DNA of 34,241 bases from Neisseria mucosa (GCF_003044445.1 NZ_POWX01000022.1:1-34241), one strand, 5' to 3'. Shown: positions 1-7,885, numbered from the stretch's first letter. Notes: generated by a model not told the origin, from the letters alone. Translations and numbers: made by a program.

Positions 1-154
1 CTGCGTCGGGGTCAGGCCGGTCTTGGTGGTGGTAGTAAAAGCTGCTTTTGGGCAGGTTTGCGATGTGCAGCAGGTATTTGAGCGGGTGTTGCGCCCTCAG
101 TGTTTGGACGGTTTGGCTTTGTCCTTTGCGGTCCGCTTTTGGCTGAGGGCTTTT
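1..154 (-). CDS. IS3-family transposase OrfB, N-terminal part (window edge)
   Basis: This is the beginning of the catalytic integrase-like subunit, read in the -1 frame relative to orfA. The visible residues include LRAQHPLKYLL and SSFYYHH, typical of the N-terminus of IS3-family OrfB, upstream of the DDE core, which is not in the window. Expression would need -1 slippage on an A-AAA-G run (150-154, part of TTAAAAG), making an OrfAB fusion transposase. The assignment is by pattern. The end at base 1 is the window edge, not a true terminus. Confidence 0.65.
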
Positions 155-447
155 AACTCCTTTAGATAGGCAACCTTTGCGCGCATATAGCACAACTCTT
201 CGATAAGCTCTGCCTGTGTTTTTTCGTGGTCGGGTTTGTCGGCGATAAAGGGGTTTTTGCGGTGGTCGGTCATGGTTTTGGATTGGGGATGTTCGAGTGC
301 GCCGATGCCGCCTTCTTGATAGGCGCGTATCCACCGTCGCAGGTGGGTTCGGGAAATGCCGTAATGATCTGCGGTACGCTGTTGGCTGCGTATGTGCAGG
401 TAGTGGAGTACGGCTTGGTATTTGAAGTGTAATGTATATTTGCTCAT
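97..447 (-). CDS. IS3-family transposase OrfA (helix-turn-helix subunit)
   Basis: A 116-residue DNA-binding subunit of an IS3/IS150-type transposase. The N-terminal half has a helix-turn-helix (YGISRTHLRRWIRAYQEGG), followed by a charged segment and a C-terminal leucine-zipper-like helix (ELIEELCYMRAKVAYLKELKAL, residues about 80-101) as in OrfA proteins. I chose the ATG at 447 (MSKYTLHFKYQ); the longer reading frame starts with a TTG inside the terminal repeat and is unlikely. It overlaps orfB in the -1 frame. The product is identical to the one at 33795-34145. Confidence 0.85.
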   Translation of the reverse strand: MSKYTLHFKYQAVLHYLHIRSQQRTADHYGISRTHLRRWIRAYQEGGIGALEHPQSKTMTDHRKNPFIADKPDHEKTQAELIEELCYMRAKVAYLKELKALSQKRTAKDKAKPSKH

Positions 448-538
448 AAAAAAACTGCACCTTGTGAGTTGGAGGGGATGTCCAACTTTTGGGGTGCAGT
501 TCACATTTTCAGACGACCTTTAGCAGGATATTTGATGT

Positions 539-1003
539 TTAGCGCACGCTGCAGGAAGTTTCTACACGGTTGCCATACGGATCGGTAAAGCTGAAGGATG
601 CTTCGCCGTTTTTCTCATGCCATTCCGCACCTTTGCCGAACAGGCCGCGTTTGGAAGTGTAGCGCGAGCCGGAACCGGAAACATCGGATGACAATACAGC
701 GCGTTTGTCGTCAAGACGCAATTCCAACTGATCGTTATTCAAGTTGCGGACATCAACAGACAATCCATTCTCACAAGAGAATGTGCGCAAACGGCGGGAC
801 TCTGATGTGCGACGGTTTTCTTCATAACGACGCTCTTCACGGCGCACCTCGTTACGGTCGTAATTATTATCACGATTGTCGTAACGGTGTTCATGGCGAT
901 GCTCGTGGCGGGAACCACGTTCGAAATCATAATCCATGTCCGGTGCGACACAGGCACCAAGGGATAATGCGGCGGCAACAGCCAGTAATACTTTTGATTT
1001 CAT
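539..1003 (-). CDS. Putative MliC-like lipoprotein
   Basis: A 154-residue probable outer-membrane or periplasmic lipoprotein. The N-terminus is a lipoprotein signal peptide with lipobox LGAC (Cys18). Residues about 27-70 are a low-complexity stretch rich in Arg, His, Glu, Asp and Asn. The C-terminal ~80 residues contain a Cys near FSCENG, a GSGSRYTS segment, AEWHEK and a final SCSV Cys. This spacing resembles the MliC/PliC fold of C-type lysozyme inhibitors (inference from pattern). The start has a good ribosome site (AGGAG, 8 bases upstream). It lies next to the left IS, separated by a DUS. If it is not a lysozyme inhibitor it is simply a secreted lipoprotein of unknown role. Confidence 0.75.
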   Translation of the reverse strand: MKSKVLLAVAAALSLGACVAPDMDYDFERGSRHEHRHEHRYDNRDNNYDRNEVRREERRYEENRRTSESRRLRTFSCENGLSVDVRNLNNDQLELRLDDKRAVLSSDVSGSGSRYTSKRGLFGKGAEWHEKNGEASFSFTDPYGNRVETSCSVR

Positions 1004-1182
1004 AAATATCTCCTAAATAGGAATTTGTCTGCTAAATGCGCTGCCATGTTATAAATATCTCCACCTCCAAACAAGCGGGATTACGCTAATTTACCCGATA
1101 TTCCTAAAACTGGTTGTTTGCAGGCAAAAAAGATATTTTTAATGATATTAACCAACATGAGTTTACATGATTGCTAAAAAAA

Positions 1183-1205
1183 TCCGCACCATTTTCAGGT
1201 GCGGA
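1183..1205 (-). terminator. Rho-independent terminator after L36B
   Basis: The arms TCCGCACC and GGTGCGGA enclose a 7-base loop. On the minus strand the hairpin is followed by a run of T residues (reverse of 1175-1182). It lies 20 bases after the L36B stop. Confidence 0.85.
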
Positions 1206-1224
1206 CAGTCGATCCAACCGGTAT

Positions 1225-1350
1225 TTAACGCTGACGTGCCTTAAAGCGCGGGTTACTCTTACAAATAACGTAAACCTTACCCTTCCTTCGGACTATTTGA
1301 CAGTCGCTGTGGCGTTTTTTCGCTGTTTTCAGTGAAGATAAAACTTGCAT
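1225..1350 (-). CDS. rpmJ2: Ribosomal protein L36, zinc-independent paralogue (L36B)
   Basis: A 41-residue large-subunit ribosomal protein, the alternative (YkgO-type) L36 that can replace the zinc-ribbon form when zinc is scarce. The translation starts MQVLSSLKTAKKRH and ends NPRFKARQR, with VRRKGKVYVICK in the middle. It has Cys at 17 and 30 only, not the four-ligand zinc ribbon of the standard L36. Its ATG shares one base with the L31B stop codon (TAATG), implying translational coupling. The pair is transcribed from the Zur-box promoter upstream of L31B and ends at a terminator 20 bases downstream. Confidence 0.93.
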   Translation of the reverse strand: MQVLSSLKTAKKRHSDCQIVRRKGKVYVICKSNPRFKARQR

Positions 1351-1625
1351 TATTTGTCCTTTCTAAATGAAGACATCATCGATTGGAAACGCTGATTGAA
1401 CTTGCTCGCACGCCCTTCCGTGTTAACGTTGCGCTGTCTGCCGGTATAAACAGGATGAGATGCAGACGACGTATCTAGCGCGAAAAGCGGGTATTCTTTT
1501 CCATCTTTCCAAACCATTGTCTTACCATGCGTCTCCGCACAAGAGCGGATAAGCCAGCCTTCATTTGCACCGCTGTCGAAAAACAAAACGGTACGGTAAT
1601 TATCAGGATGAATATTCGGTTTCAT
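1350..1625 (-). CDS. rpmE2: Ribosomal protein L31 type B
   Basis: A 91-residue L31B (YkgM-type) ribosomal protein, the paralogue that lacks the CxxC zinc motif; only one Cys (RSCAETHG) is present. Recognisable family segments are NYRTVLFFDSGA, PLFALDTSSASHPVYTG and the C-terminal GRASKFNQRF. The start is the ATG at 1625, with GGAG nine bases upstream; a TTG one codon earlier is not needed. It is first in a two-gene operon with L36B. A Zur-type palindrome 22 bases upstream implies induction when zinc is low, letting the cell replace zinc-bearing L31/L36 and release their zinc. Confidence 0.95.
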   Translation of the reverse strand: MKPNIHPDNYRTVLFFDSGANEGWLIRSCAETHGKTMVWKDGKEYPLFALDTSSASHPVYTGRQRNVNTEGRASKFNQRFQSMMSSFRKDK

Positions 1626-1647
1626 CAATCAATACTCCATAAGCTAT

Positions 1648-1690
1648 ATGTTATAATATAACATTATACGCTATTTTAAAAATATCGCAA
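1648..1690 (-). promoter_or_regulatory. Promoter with overlapping Zur box for L31B-L36B
   Basis: The palindrome TGTTATAATATAACA (1649-1663, extended by one pair to 1648-1664) fits the neisserial Zur consensus TGTTATDNHATAACA as I remember it. On the minus strand a -35-like TTGCGA (1685-1690) and a -10 TATAAT (1663-1668) are 16 bases apart. The palindrome overlaps the -10 and the start of transcription, a repressor position. Promoter and box were found by eye. Confidence 0.82.
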
Positions 1691-1721
1691 GTTTCCCTCC
1701 AAATACCTTTTCATAAAAAAG

Positions 1722-1748
1722 AAGGATAAGGTATTAAACCTTATCCTT
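1722..1748 (-). terminator. Terminator after the MORN-repeat gene
   Basis: Eleven-base perfect arms (AAGGATAAGGT and ACCTTATCCTT) enclose a 5-base loop. On the minus strand they are followed by TTTTTTATG. It lies 25 bases after the stop of the gene at 1774. Confidence 0.85.
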
Positions 1749-1773
1749 ACTCCCTTTTCATATATTTTAACAG

Positions 1774-2511
1774 TTATTCAACAACATAACCTTCTTTATC
1801 CCAATGCGTTTTTTTCACCAGCTGATCGTTGGAATAAACCGATTCTGACTTTTTGGCACCATCTTCATACCATTCCAAAACAATACCATTGCGACGACCA
1901 TTAGAAATGCTAATTTCCGATAAAATACGACCATTTTCGTCCCAACTTAAAATCTCAGTCGGTTTATCGTTGACCATATTCATTTCCATCTTCGGACTAC
2001 CGTCAGGATACCATTGCTTCCAATAACCGTTGGCTTTGTCGTGTTTGAACTGGATCTCGCTTTCCTTCACCCCATTACGGTAATATCGCGAACCGATTCC
2101 TTCGCTCAAACCGTTTTGATAAGGCATCACAGCAGATTTCTTACCGTTCGGATACCAGTTTGTCCATTCACCGTTCGGCTTGCTATTTTTATAAATCCCT
2201 ACCATTTTTTTCTGTCCGTTGAAATGCCAAAGCGTCAACGTCCCATTATCTAACACGGGAACAAATACTTTAATTTGCCCTGCAGGAACTTCATACGGAT
2301 CAGAATATTTCTTCATGGACGGGTAATAAAAATCCTGCGCCTTGGCGATACCTGATTGAACCGTATATTGTCGGACATATGCAACCGATGACATCGTTGC
2401 CGTAATTTTGCCATGTTGATTAAAATAAACAGAATGGGATTGCGCCCATGTTTGAGAAAATACGCCTAAAAGCAGTACGGCAGCCAAACTTTTTTGCCAA
2501 TATTGAATCAT
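1774..2511 (-). CDS. Secreted MORN-repeat protein (YwqK-type)
   Basis: A 245-residue exported protein. An N-terminal signal peptide (about residues 1-24, ending TWAQS) is followed by a divergent ~75-residue region. At least five tandem MORN_2-type repeats follow from about residue 90, each with a G-x-W-x-x-WYxxGxK core (NGEWTNWYPNGK, NGYWKQWYPDG, NGIVLEWYEDG). Databases often label such proteins 'YwqK family antitoxin', but nothing here shows a toxin partner and the signal peptide argues for an envelope role. It is a single gene ending at its own hairpin. The ribosome site is weak (AATCTGACA before ATG). Confidence 0.8.
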   Translation of the reverse strand: MIQYWQKSLAAVLLLGVFSQTWAQSHSVYFNQHGKITATMSSVAYVRQYTVQSGIAKAQDFYYPSMKKYSDPYEVPAGQIKVFVPVLDNGTLTLWHFNGQKKMVGIYKNSKPNGEWTNWYPNGKKSAVMPYQNGLSEGIGSRYYRNGVKESEIQFKHDKANGYWKQWYPDGSPKMEMNMVNDKPTEILSWDENGRILSEISISNGRRNGIVLEWYEDGAKKSESVYSNDQLVKKTHWDKEGYVVE

Positions 2512-2814
2512 TGTCAGATTATCCGGAAACTGGAGCCAATAATATCGCTCCTTAGATTAAATGTGCAGATTGAAGTATTCCGACGACACATCATTGTGTT
2601 TGTATTATTATAACTTTCATAGCATGGATTGTTAAACACAATATCCGTGCAGATTATTGATATAAAAGACAATAACTTCGAAAAATGGTTCAATTCAATA
2701 CAAGCAGCATAAATACATCATTTAAAAACAGGTACCTATCATATTTATTAAGGATACTTATAAACTAAGTAAATATTTTCTAATACAGAGCAAGCCCCCA
2801 AAATCCATAAAAAC
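2512..2814. other. AT-rich intergenic region, no gene seen
   Basis: About 300 bases of AT-rich sequence between the MORN-repeat gene and the terminator of the pheST-ihfA operon. I see no coding region, RNA gene or exact DUS in it. It presumably holds the promoter of the MORN-repeat gene, but no convincing -35/-10 pair stands out. Confidence 0.6.
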
Positions 2815-2851
2815 AAACAGCCGCTTCCCTTAGATAAGGAAGCGGCTGTTT
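2815..2851 (-). terminator. Operon terminator after the MerR-like gene
   Basis: Fourteen-base perfect arms (AAACAGCCGCTTCC and GGAAGCGGCTGTTT) surround a 9-base loop. A T-rich stretch follows on the minus strand. This probably ends the pheS-pheT-ihfA transcript. Confidence 0.9.
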
Positions 2852-2861
2852 ATCTAATAAA

Positions 2862-3179
2862 CTAAGCAAGTGCTTTTTGCAAATCTGCCAATATAGAATT
2901 TAACCCTGCTTTAACTTCTTCCGCCTTTGCAGCGGGATTACCATTTGCATCCAAAGAATCACGGCTGAAGCGGTCGACATAAGGCGCAAAGGTATCTTTC
3001 AGCTTCAACAGTTTCACCACATCAGAACGGGTGTAACGATCGCCACCGTAACCGACAACAATACCGTTCTCATGTTGCCACTGGGCAAATTGTGACGGGC
3101 TGATTTGCACCAGTTCGCACATTTCATCCAGTGAAAAATAACGTTTTGCGGGAATAACGGGATTAGCGTTGTTTGTCAT
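2862..3179 (-). CDS. Small MerR-like helix-turn-helix protein
   Basis: A 105-residue protein with an N-terminal winged-helix region of MerR type (YFSLDEMCELVQISPSQFAQW then GIVVGYGGDRYTRSDVVKLLKL, about residues 12-70). A short helical tail follows. It lacks a long dimerisation coiled coil or an effector domain, so it is a minimal DNA-binding protein. I chose the ATG at 3179 (MTNNANP); the reading frame continues further upstream inside ihfA but without family resemblance. Its start lies inside the end of ihfA (17-base overlap), so the two are probably co-translated. From memory the same order (pheT, ihfA, small regulator) occurs in pathogenic Neisseria. Target genes are unknown. Confidence 0.8.
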   Translation of the reverse strand: MTNNANPVIPAKRYFSLDEMCELVQISPSQFAQWQHENGIVVGYGGDRYTRSDVVKLLKLKDTFAPYVDRFSRDSLDANGNPAAKAEEVKAGLNSILADLQKALA

Positions 3180-3465
3180 AGTAATGCTCCACCATGCCTT
3201 TGAGTTTTTGGCTGGCATGGAAAGTTACTACGCGGCGTGCGGTAATCGGTACTTCTTCGCCGGTTTTCGGATTACGGCCGGGACGTTGCGGTTTGTCGCG
3301 CAACTGGAAATTACCGAAACCGGAAATTTTGATTTCTTCGCCGCGTGCCAAAGTGCTGCGGATTTCTTCAAAAAAGAGTTCGACGATTTCTTTGGCATCG
3401 TTTTTGGTTACATTGCTGACTTTATCTACCAAAATATCGGCCAATTCGGCTTTAGTTAATGTCAT
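3163..3465 (-). CDS. ihfA: Integration host factor subunit alpha
   Basis: A 100-residue DNA-bending protein that pairs with IhfB to bind and sharply bend DNA in recombination, transcription and nucleoid organisation. Family marks are MTLTKAELADIL at the N-terminus, the GFGNFQLRDK strand and the RPGRNPKTGEEVPI arm that intercalates in the minor groove. Length is as usual for IHF alpha. It follows pheT by 73 bases, as in many beta- and gamma-proteobacteria where ihfA is downstream of pheT, and overlaps the next gene by 17 bases. Full-length Correia elements in Neisseria carry IHF sites, so its product may act on the repeats in this window (inference). Confidence 0.97.
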   Translation of the reverse strand: MTLTKAELADILVDKVSNVTKNDAKEIVELFFEEIRSTLARGEEIKISGFGNFQLRDKPQRPGRNPKTGEEVPITARRVVTFHASQKLKGMVEHYYDKQR

Positions 3466-3538
3466 ATTATTACCTTCTGTTGTAACAGGTGCAGATTATT
3501 ACCAATTTCTATTTAAAATTCAAGCGAATATTTATTTT

Positions 3539-5902
3539 TTAGCTGCGAAGTTGCGCTCCCGCAGCAGTTGCCGCGTCAATCAGTTTTCCGATAACCGGCT
3601 CGACTGTTTCATCCGTCAGCGTGTTTTCCATATCCTGCAAAATCACCTTAACCGCCATACTCTTCATCCCTTCAGGCAGACCCGTACCGCGATACACGTC
3701 AAACACGCTGATTTCCTGTACCAACTTGTTTGCCGCGCCTTTCAACGTTGCCAACAAATCATCATGGGCCATGGTTTCAGGCATCACAAACGCCAAATCC
3801 CTGCGCACCGGCTGGAATTTCGATACTGCCTGATAGCGCGTTTTTTCGCGTTCCAACACGGCAGCCATGTCGATTTCAAATACCAGCGGCGCTTGCGGCA
3901 AGTCGTATTTTTGCAGCCATTTCGGATGCAATTCGCCGACAAAGCCGATAACTTGGTCGTCTGAAACGATATTGGCGGCGCGTCCTGGATGCAGCGCGGG
4001 ATGTCCGGTTTTAACGAACTCAACTGCTTTGTTTTTCAACAGATTTTCCACATCCGCCTTGATGTCGTAAAAATCCGCGTTGCGCGTTTTCTCGCCCCAT
4101 TGTTCGGGCATCGCCGCGCCGTACCACAAGCCGCCGATGCGTTCGTTTTGCACAAACTGGCCGTCTGAACCTTTGCTGAACACGCGGGCGATTTCAAACA
4201 CACGCACGCGGTTTTGTTTGCGGTTCAAATTGTTTTGCAGAATTTCCACCAAACCGCCGATGAGCGTGGAACGCATCACGGCATACTGCGCCGCCAGCGG
4301 GTTTTGCAGGCGGATGGGGTTGGCGTTGGCGGCAAAATCGAGTTCCCACTGCTCATCAACAAAGGCATAGCTGACCACTTCGCGGTAGCCGCGCGCCGCC
4401 ATTTCGTTATAAACGGCAAAACGCGGATGGCGGGTTTCGGGCAGCGCCAACATTTTCAGACGACCTGACGTGTAATCGTCGGGGATATTTTCATAGCCGT
4501 AAACGCGGCCGATTTCTTCAATCAAATCGGCTTCGATTTCGATGTCGAAACGGAAACTCGGCGCAGTAACGCGGAAGCCTTCCGCCGTTTTTTCAGGCTG
4601 CAAGCCCAAGTGCTGCAAAATAGTTTCCACCTGTTCGGCGGGAATGTCCACGCCCAACACGGTTTTCAGACGGCCTAAACGCAATTCGACCTGTTTGTTT
4701 TCAGGTAGCCTGCCCTGCGCTTCCACCATTTCGCCTGCCGCACCGCCGCAGATTTGCAAAACCAATTCGGTAGCGCGTTCGATGGCGTCAGCCTGCAAAC
4801 GGTAATCCACGCCGCGCTCAAAGCGGAACGACGAATCCGAGCCAAAACCGTATTGGCGCGATTTGCCGGCAATGATTTCAGGCGCAAACCAAGCCGCTTC
4901 CAGCACGATATTTTGTGTGTCGTCTGAAACCGCGCTTGCCGCGCCGCCCATCAGTCCTGCCAAACTCAACGCGCCTTTTTCATCGGCTACCACCAGCGTA
5001 TTTTCAGACAAAGAGACGGTTTTCTCGTTCAGGCATTCCAGCGTTTCACCTTCGCACGCACGGCGGATGTGCAGGCTGCCTGAAAGTTTGTCGGCATCGA
5101 AAACATGCATCGGCTGACCGATTTCCAGCATCACATAATTGCCAATGTCCACCAGCGCGGAAATACTGCGGATACCGCTGCGCTCCAAACGCTGCTTCAT
5201 CCAATCCGGTGTAGCGGCGCGCGCGTTCACGTTTTCAATCACGCGGCTGATAAAACGGCCGCAATCGGCAGGCGCATCAATCTGCACGGGCTGTTTGCGG
5301 CTACCCGTGATGGGCGCGGCATGAATTGCAGGCTGCTTGAACGCGCAACCCGTCAGCGCGGACACTTCACGCGCAATGCCTTTGATGCTCAGGCAATCGG
5401 CACGGTTCGGCGTAATTTTCAGCGTGAACACCGTATCGTCCAAATCCAAATATTCGCGGATGTTTGCGCCGACGGGAGCATCTTGCGGCAGAATGTGTAA
5501 GCCATTCACGCCGTCGTCAGGCAGACCGAGTTCGTCGGTAGAACACAACATCCCATTCGACACCACGCCGCGCATCTTGGTCGGCTTGATTTTGAAATTG
5601 CCCGGCAACACCGCGCCCGGCAACGAACACGGCACTTTGATGCCCGCTTTCACATTCGGCGCACCGCACACAATCTGCACCAACTCACCCGTACCCGCAT
5701 CAACTTGGGTTACGTTCAAACGGTCGGCATCCGGATGTTTTTCAACGGATTTCACTTCGGCAATCACCACACCTGTAAACGCAGGCGCGGCAGTCTCGGC
5801 TTCTTCCACTTCCAAGCCGGACATGGTTAACAAATGTTCCAGCTTATCGGCGGAAAGTTCGGTATCGGCTTGGGTTTTCAGCCATGAGTAGGAGAATTGC
5901 AT
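3539..5902 (-). CDS. pheT: Phenylalanine-tRNA ligase beta subunit
   Basis: A 787-residue beta subunit of the alpha2-beta2 phenylalanyl-tRNA synthetase, cytoplasmic. Domains in order: an N-terminal EMAP/OB tRNA-binding domain (about residues 40-150, VVIAEVKSVEKHPDADRLNV), the B3/B4 editing domain that hydrolyses Tyr-tRNA(Phe), the B5 domain, a catalytic-like core without catalysis, and the C-terminal anticodon-binding FDX-ACB domain (SKFQPVRRDLAFVMP to the end). Length is normal. It lies 174 bases after pheS. The gene contains matches to four different DUS dialects (4455-4466, 4675-4686, 4700-4711, 5073-5084), which hints at mosaic ancestry by transformation. Confidence 0.98.
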   Translation of the reverse strand: MQFSYSWLKTQADTELSADKLEHLLTMSGLEVEEAETAAPAFTGVVIAEVKSVEKHPDADRLNVTQVDAGTGELVQIVCGAPNVKAGIKVPCSLPGAVLPGNFKIKPTKMRGVVSNGMLCSTDELGLPDDGVNGLHILPQDAPVGANIREYLDLDDTVFTLKITPNRADCLSIKGIAREVSALTGCAFKQPAIHAAPITGSRKQPVQIDAPADCGRFISRVIENVNARAATPDWMKQRLERSGIRSISALVDIGNYVMLEIGQPMHVFDADKLSGSLHIRRACEGETLECLNEKTVSLSENTLVVADEKGALSLAGLMGGAASAVSDDTQNIVLEAAWFAPEIIAGKSRQYGFGSDSSFRFERGVDYRLQADAIERATELVLQICGGAAGEMVEAQGRLPENKQVELRLGRLKTVLGVDIPAEQVETILQHLGLQPEKTAEGFRVTAPSFRFDIEIEADLIEEIGRVYGYENIPDDYTSGRLKMLALPETRHPRFAVYNEMAARGYREVVSYAFVDEQWELDFAANANPIRLQNPLAAQYAVMRSTLIGGLVEILQNNLNRKQNRVRVFEIARVFSKGSDGQFVQNERIGGLWYGAAMPEQWGEKTRNADFYDIKADVENLLKNKAVEFVKTGHPALHPGRAANIVSDDQVIGFVGELHPKWLQKYDLPQAPLVFEIDMAAVLEREKTRYQAVSKFQPVRRDLAFVMPETMAHDDLLATLKGAANKLVQEISVFDVYRGTGLPEGMKSMAVKVILQDMENTLTDETVEPVIGKLIDAATAAGAQLRS
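4675..5084. repeat. Non-native DUS dialects inside pheT
   Basis: Three exact 12-base matches to uptake sequences of other Neisseriaceae, as I remember the dialects: AGGCCGTCTGAA (4675-4686, minus; the AG-DUS), AGGCTACCTGAA (4700-4711, minus; Eikenella type) and AGGCTGCCTGAA (5073-5084, plus; Simonsiella type). A native AGGTCGTCTGAA lies at 4455-4466. Confidence 0.75.
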
Positions 5903-6076
5903 GTTATGTTCTCAATCAATTAATTAACTTTTTTATCAGATTTTGATTTCAGACGACCTGTTTGCTTGGTGAGGTGCAGGCTGCTTTCTAACTTTGTTGG
6001 GGCTATTGCTTTCAGGTAGCCTTATTTAGATTTCTGCGGTGTAGGCTGCTTTTCCATGTTCAGGCAGTCTGCATAA
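5903..6076. repeat. pheS-pheT spacer with mixed DUS-like sites
   Basis: The 174-base spacer has a native DUS (5948-5959), an exact Eikenella-dialect site (AGGCTACCTGAA, 6011-6022, minus) and AGACTGCCTGAA (6059-6070, minus), one base from the Simonsiella dialect. It also holds two decayed GCAGGCTGC-type pieces. No gene is visible. The spacer is unusually long for pheS-pheT. Confidence 0.7.
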
Positions 6077-7069
6077 TCATTTCGCAAACTGTTTTAAAAA
6101 GTTCAAATCGTTATCAAAAAACAGTCGCAGATCGTTCACGTTGTAACGCAACATAGCAAAACGGTCGAGACCGATGCCGAAGGCGAAACCGGTGTATTTT
6201 TCGGGGTCGATATTCACGTTTTTCAACACGTTGGGATGCACCATGCCGCAGCCGCCGACTTCCAGCCATTTGCCGTTTTCGCCCATGATGTCGATTTCGG
6301 CGGACGGTTCGGTAAACGGAAAGAAAGACGGACGGAAGCGTACTTGCAAATCATCGCGTTCGAAAAAGCGACGGATAAAATCGGTGAATACGGCTTTCAA
6401 ATCAGCGAAGGTTACGCCCTCTTCCACCCAAAGTCCTTCAGCTTGATGGAACATGGGCGAGTGCGTAGCGTCGCTGTCCACACGGTAAACGCGGCCGGGG
6501 GCGATAATGCGGATGGGCGGCTCTTTTTTATCGAGCATATAGCGGATTTGAATCGGGGAAGTGTGCGTACGCAAAACATCGCCGTTTTCAACGTAGAACG
6601 TATCCTGCATGGCGCGGGCGGGATGATTTGCGGGAATATTCAGGGCTTGGAAGTTGTGGAAATCGTCTTCGATTTCCGGGCCGTCTGCCACTTCAAAACC
6701 CATGCCGTGAAAGAGTTCAACCACGCGCTGCAAAGTCAGGGTTACGGGATGCAGACCGCCATTTTCCTGCGCACGTCCGGGCAGGGTAATATCGAGTGCT
6801 TCAGCCGCAAGCTGTGCTTGCAGTTTGGCTTCGTTGAGGGCATCGCGTTTATTGTTAAAGGCCGTCTGAAACTGGTTTTTGCACTCATTGATATGCGCAC
6901 CTATGGTTTTGCGCTCTTCAGGCGACATTTGACCTAAGGTTTTCAGAAGTCCGGTCAATTCGCCGGTTTTACCAAGATAACGGGCTTTGATTTGTTCTAG
7001 AGCGTTGAAGTCTTGCGCGGCTTCTACTGCGGCAATGCCTTCTGCAACGATACGGTTTACATTTTCCAT
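6077..7069 (-). CDS. pheS: Phenylalanine-tRNA ligase alpha subunit
   Basis: A 330-residue class II synthetase catalytic subunit that charges tRNA(Phe). An N-terminal coiled-coil arm (residues about 1-85) precedes the class II core. Visible motifs are motif 2 around GRVYRVDSDATHSPMFHQ, the FTEPSAEID segment and motif 3 GFAFGIGLDRFAMLRY near the C-terminus. I chose the ATG at 7069 (MENVNRIVAEG), which gives the usual family length; the longer frame adds 15 unlikely residues. It is followed by pheT. A terminator hairpin separates it from rplT upstream, so it likely has its own promoter. An AG-DUS (AGGCCGTCTGAA, 6859-6870) lies within it. Confidence 0.97.
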   Translation of the reverse strand: MENVNRIVAEGIAAVEAAQDFNALEQIKARYLGKTGELTGLLKTLGQMSPEERKTIGAHINECKNQFQTAFNNKRDALNEAKLQAQLAAEALDITLPGRAQENGGLHPVTLTLQRVVELFHGMGFEVADGPEIEDDFHNFQALNIPANHPARAMQDTFYVENGDVLRTHTSPIQIRYMLDKKEPPIRIIAPGRVYRVDSDATHSPMFHQAEGLWVEEGVTFADLKAVFTDFIRRFFERDDLQVRFRPSFFPFTEPSAEIDIMGENGKWLEVGGCGMVHPNVLKNVNIDPEKYTGFAFGIGLDRFAMLRYNVNDLRLFFDNDLNFLKQFAK

Positions 7070-7277
7070 AGTGGTTTTATCGTCTGTCGGTTGATGATGG
7101 GTCGTCTGAAACAATGAGGCCGCCTGTATGGTTTGGTGTTGCCAAACTTTTCAGACGACCTTTTATCTGTCTACGGCCAATCCGTTTGATAGAATCGGCG
7201 TATTTTAACGCAAATCAATTTAAAAAAATAGACTTTAAAGAAAGAAAATCAATCACATAGACTTTCTTCAAACAAAG

Positions 7278-7303
7278 AAAAAGGAAGCCGTAGCTTCCTT
7301 TTT
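7278..7303 (-). terminator. Terminator after rplT
   Basis: Eleven-base arms (AAAAAGGAAGC and GCTTCCTTTTT) with a CGTA loop. On the minus strand T residues are within the arm and the sequence after it is A/T rich. It separates the thrS-infC-rpmI-rplT transcript from pheST. Confidence 0.85.
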
Positions 7304-7315
7304 AAATTTCTTGAA

Positions 7316-7675
7316 TTAAGCAGCCAAAGCAGCTTTAGCTTTCTCAACTAATTGTGCAAAAGCGGCTTTATCGAATACAGCCAGATCAGCCAATACTTTG
7401 CGGTCGATTTCGATAGAGGCGCGTTTCAGACCGTTCATGAACTTGCTGTAAGACAGACCATTTTCACGGGCACCTGCATTGATACGGACAATCCACAATT
7501 GACGGAATTGGCGTTTGCGTTGACGACGGTCACGGTATGCGTATTGACCGGCTTTCATTACCGCTTGCTTGGCAACGCGGTATACGTTTTTACGACGACC
7601 GCGGTAGCCTTTGGCTAACGCGAAGATTTTTTGGTGACGGGCACGAGCGGTTACACCGCGTTTTACGCGTGGCAT
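7316..7675 (-). CDS. rplT: Ribosomal protein L20
   Basis: A 119-residue 50S protein needed early in assembly, binding 23S rRNA through its basic N-terminal extension (PRVKRGVTARARHQKI, GYRGRRKNVYRVAKQAV). The C-terminal globular half has WIVRINAGARENGLSYSKF. Length is standard. It follows rpmI by 12 bases. In E. coli L20 represses translation of rpmI-rplT by binding its mRNA; I could not identify such a site here by eye. Confidence 0.98.
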   Translation of the reverse strand: MPRVKRGVTARARHQKIFALAKGYRGRRKNVYRVAKQAVMKAGQYAYRDRRQRKRQFRQLWIVRINAGARENGLSYSKFMNGLKRASIEIDRKVLADLAVFDKAAFAQLVEKAKAALAA

Positions 7676-7687
7676 ATTCTAAACTCC

Positions 7688-7885
7688 TTAAGCGTAGGGT
7701 AACATTTTAGCAACAGAAGCCAAATCGCGATCGTTTACCATGGAGGTACCGCGCAGTTGGCGTTTGTTTTTAGTGGTCTTTTTAGTCAAGATGTGGCGTT
7801 TGAACGCATGAGCGCGTTTTACACCGCCGTTACCCAGTACTTTGAAGCGTTTTTTCGCGCTAGACTTGGTTTTCATTTTAGGCAT
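7688..7885 (-). CDS. rpmI: Ribosomal protein L35
   Basis: A 65-residue basic 50S protein. Diagnostic sequence is [20 protein letters not shown] at the start and [18 protein letters not shown] in the middle. The longer frame that begins 32 codons upstream is not supported, because MPKMKTKS is the conserved N-terminus. It sits between infC (146 bases upstream) and rplT (12 bases downstream). Confidence 0.98.

Larger units (their letters stand above)
1..503 (-). mobile_element. IS3-family (IS150-like) insertion sequence, partial left copy
   Basis: This is the 5' part of an insertion sequence transcribed off the left edge of the window. Its inner end is TGAACTGCACCCC...AAAGTTGGACA read on the minus strand, which resembles the terminal repeat of IS150-group IS3 elements. 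It carries orfA and the beginning of orfB in the -1 frame. The sequence is the exact reverse complement of 33739-34241. A DUS (508-519) lies just inside the genome side. The distal end and most of orfB are outside the window, so activity cannot be judged. Confidence 0.85.
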
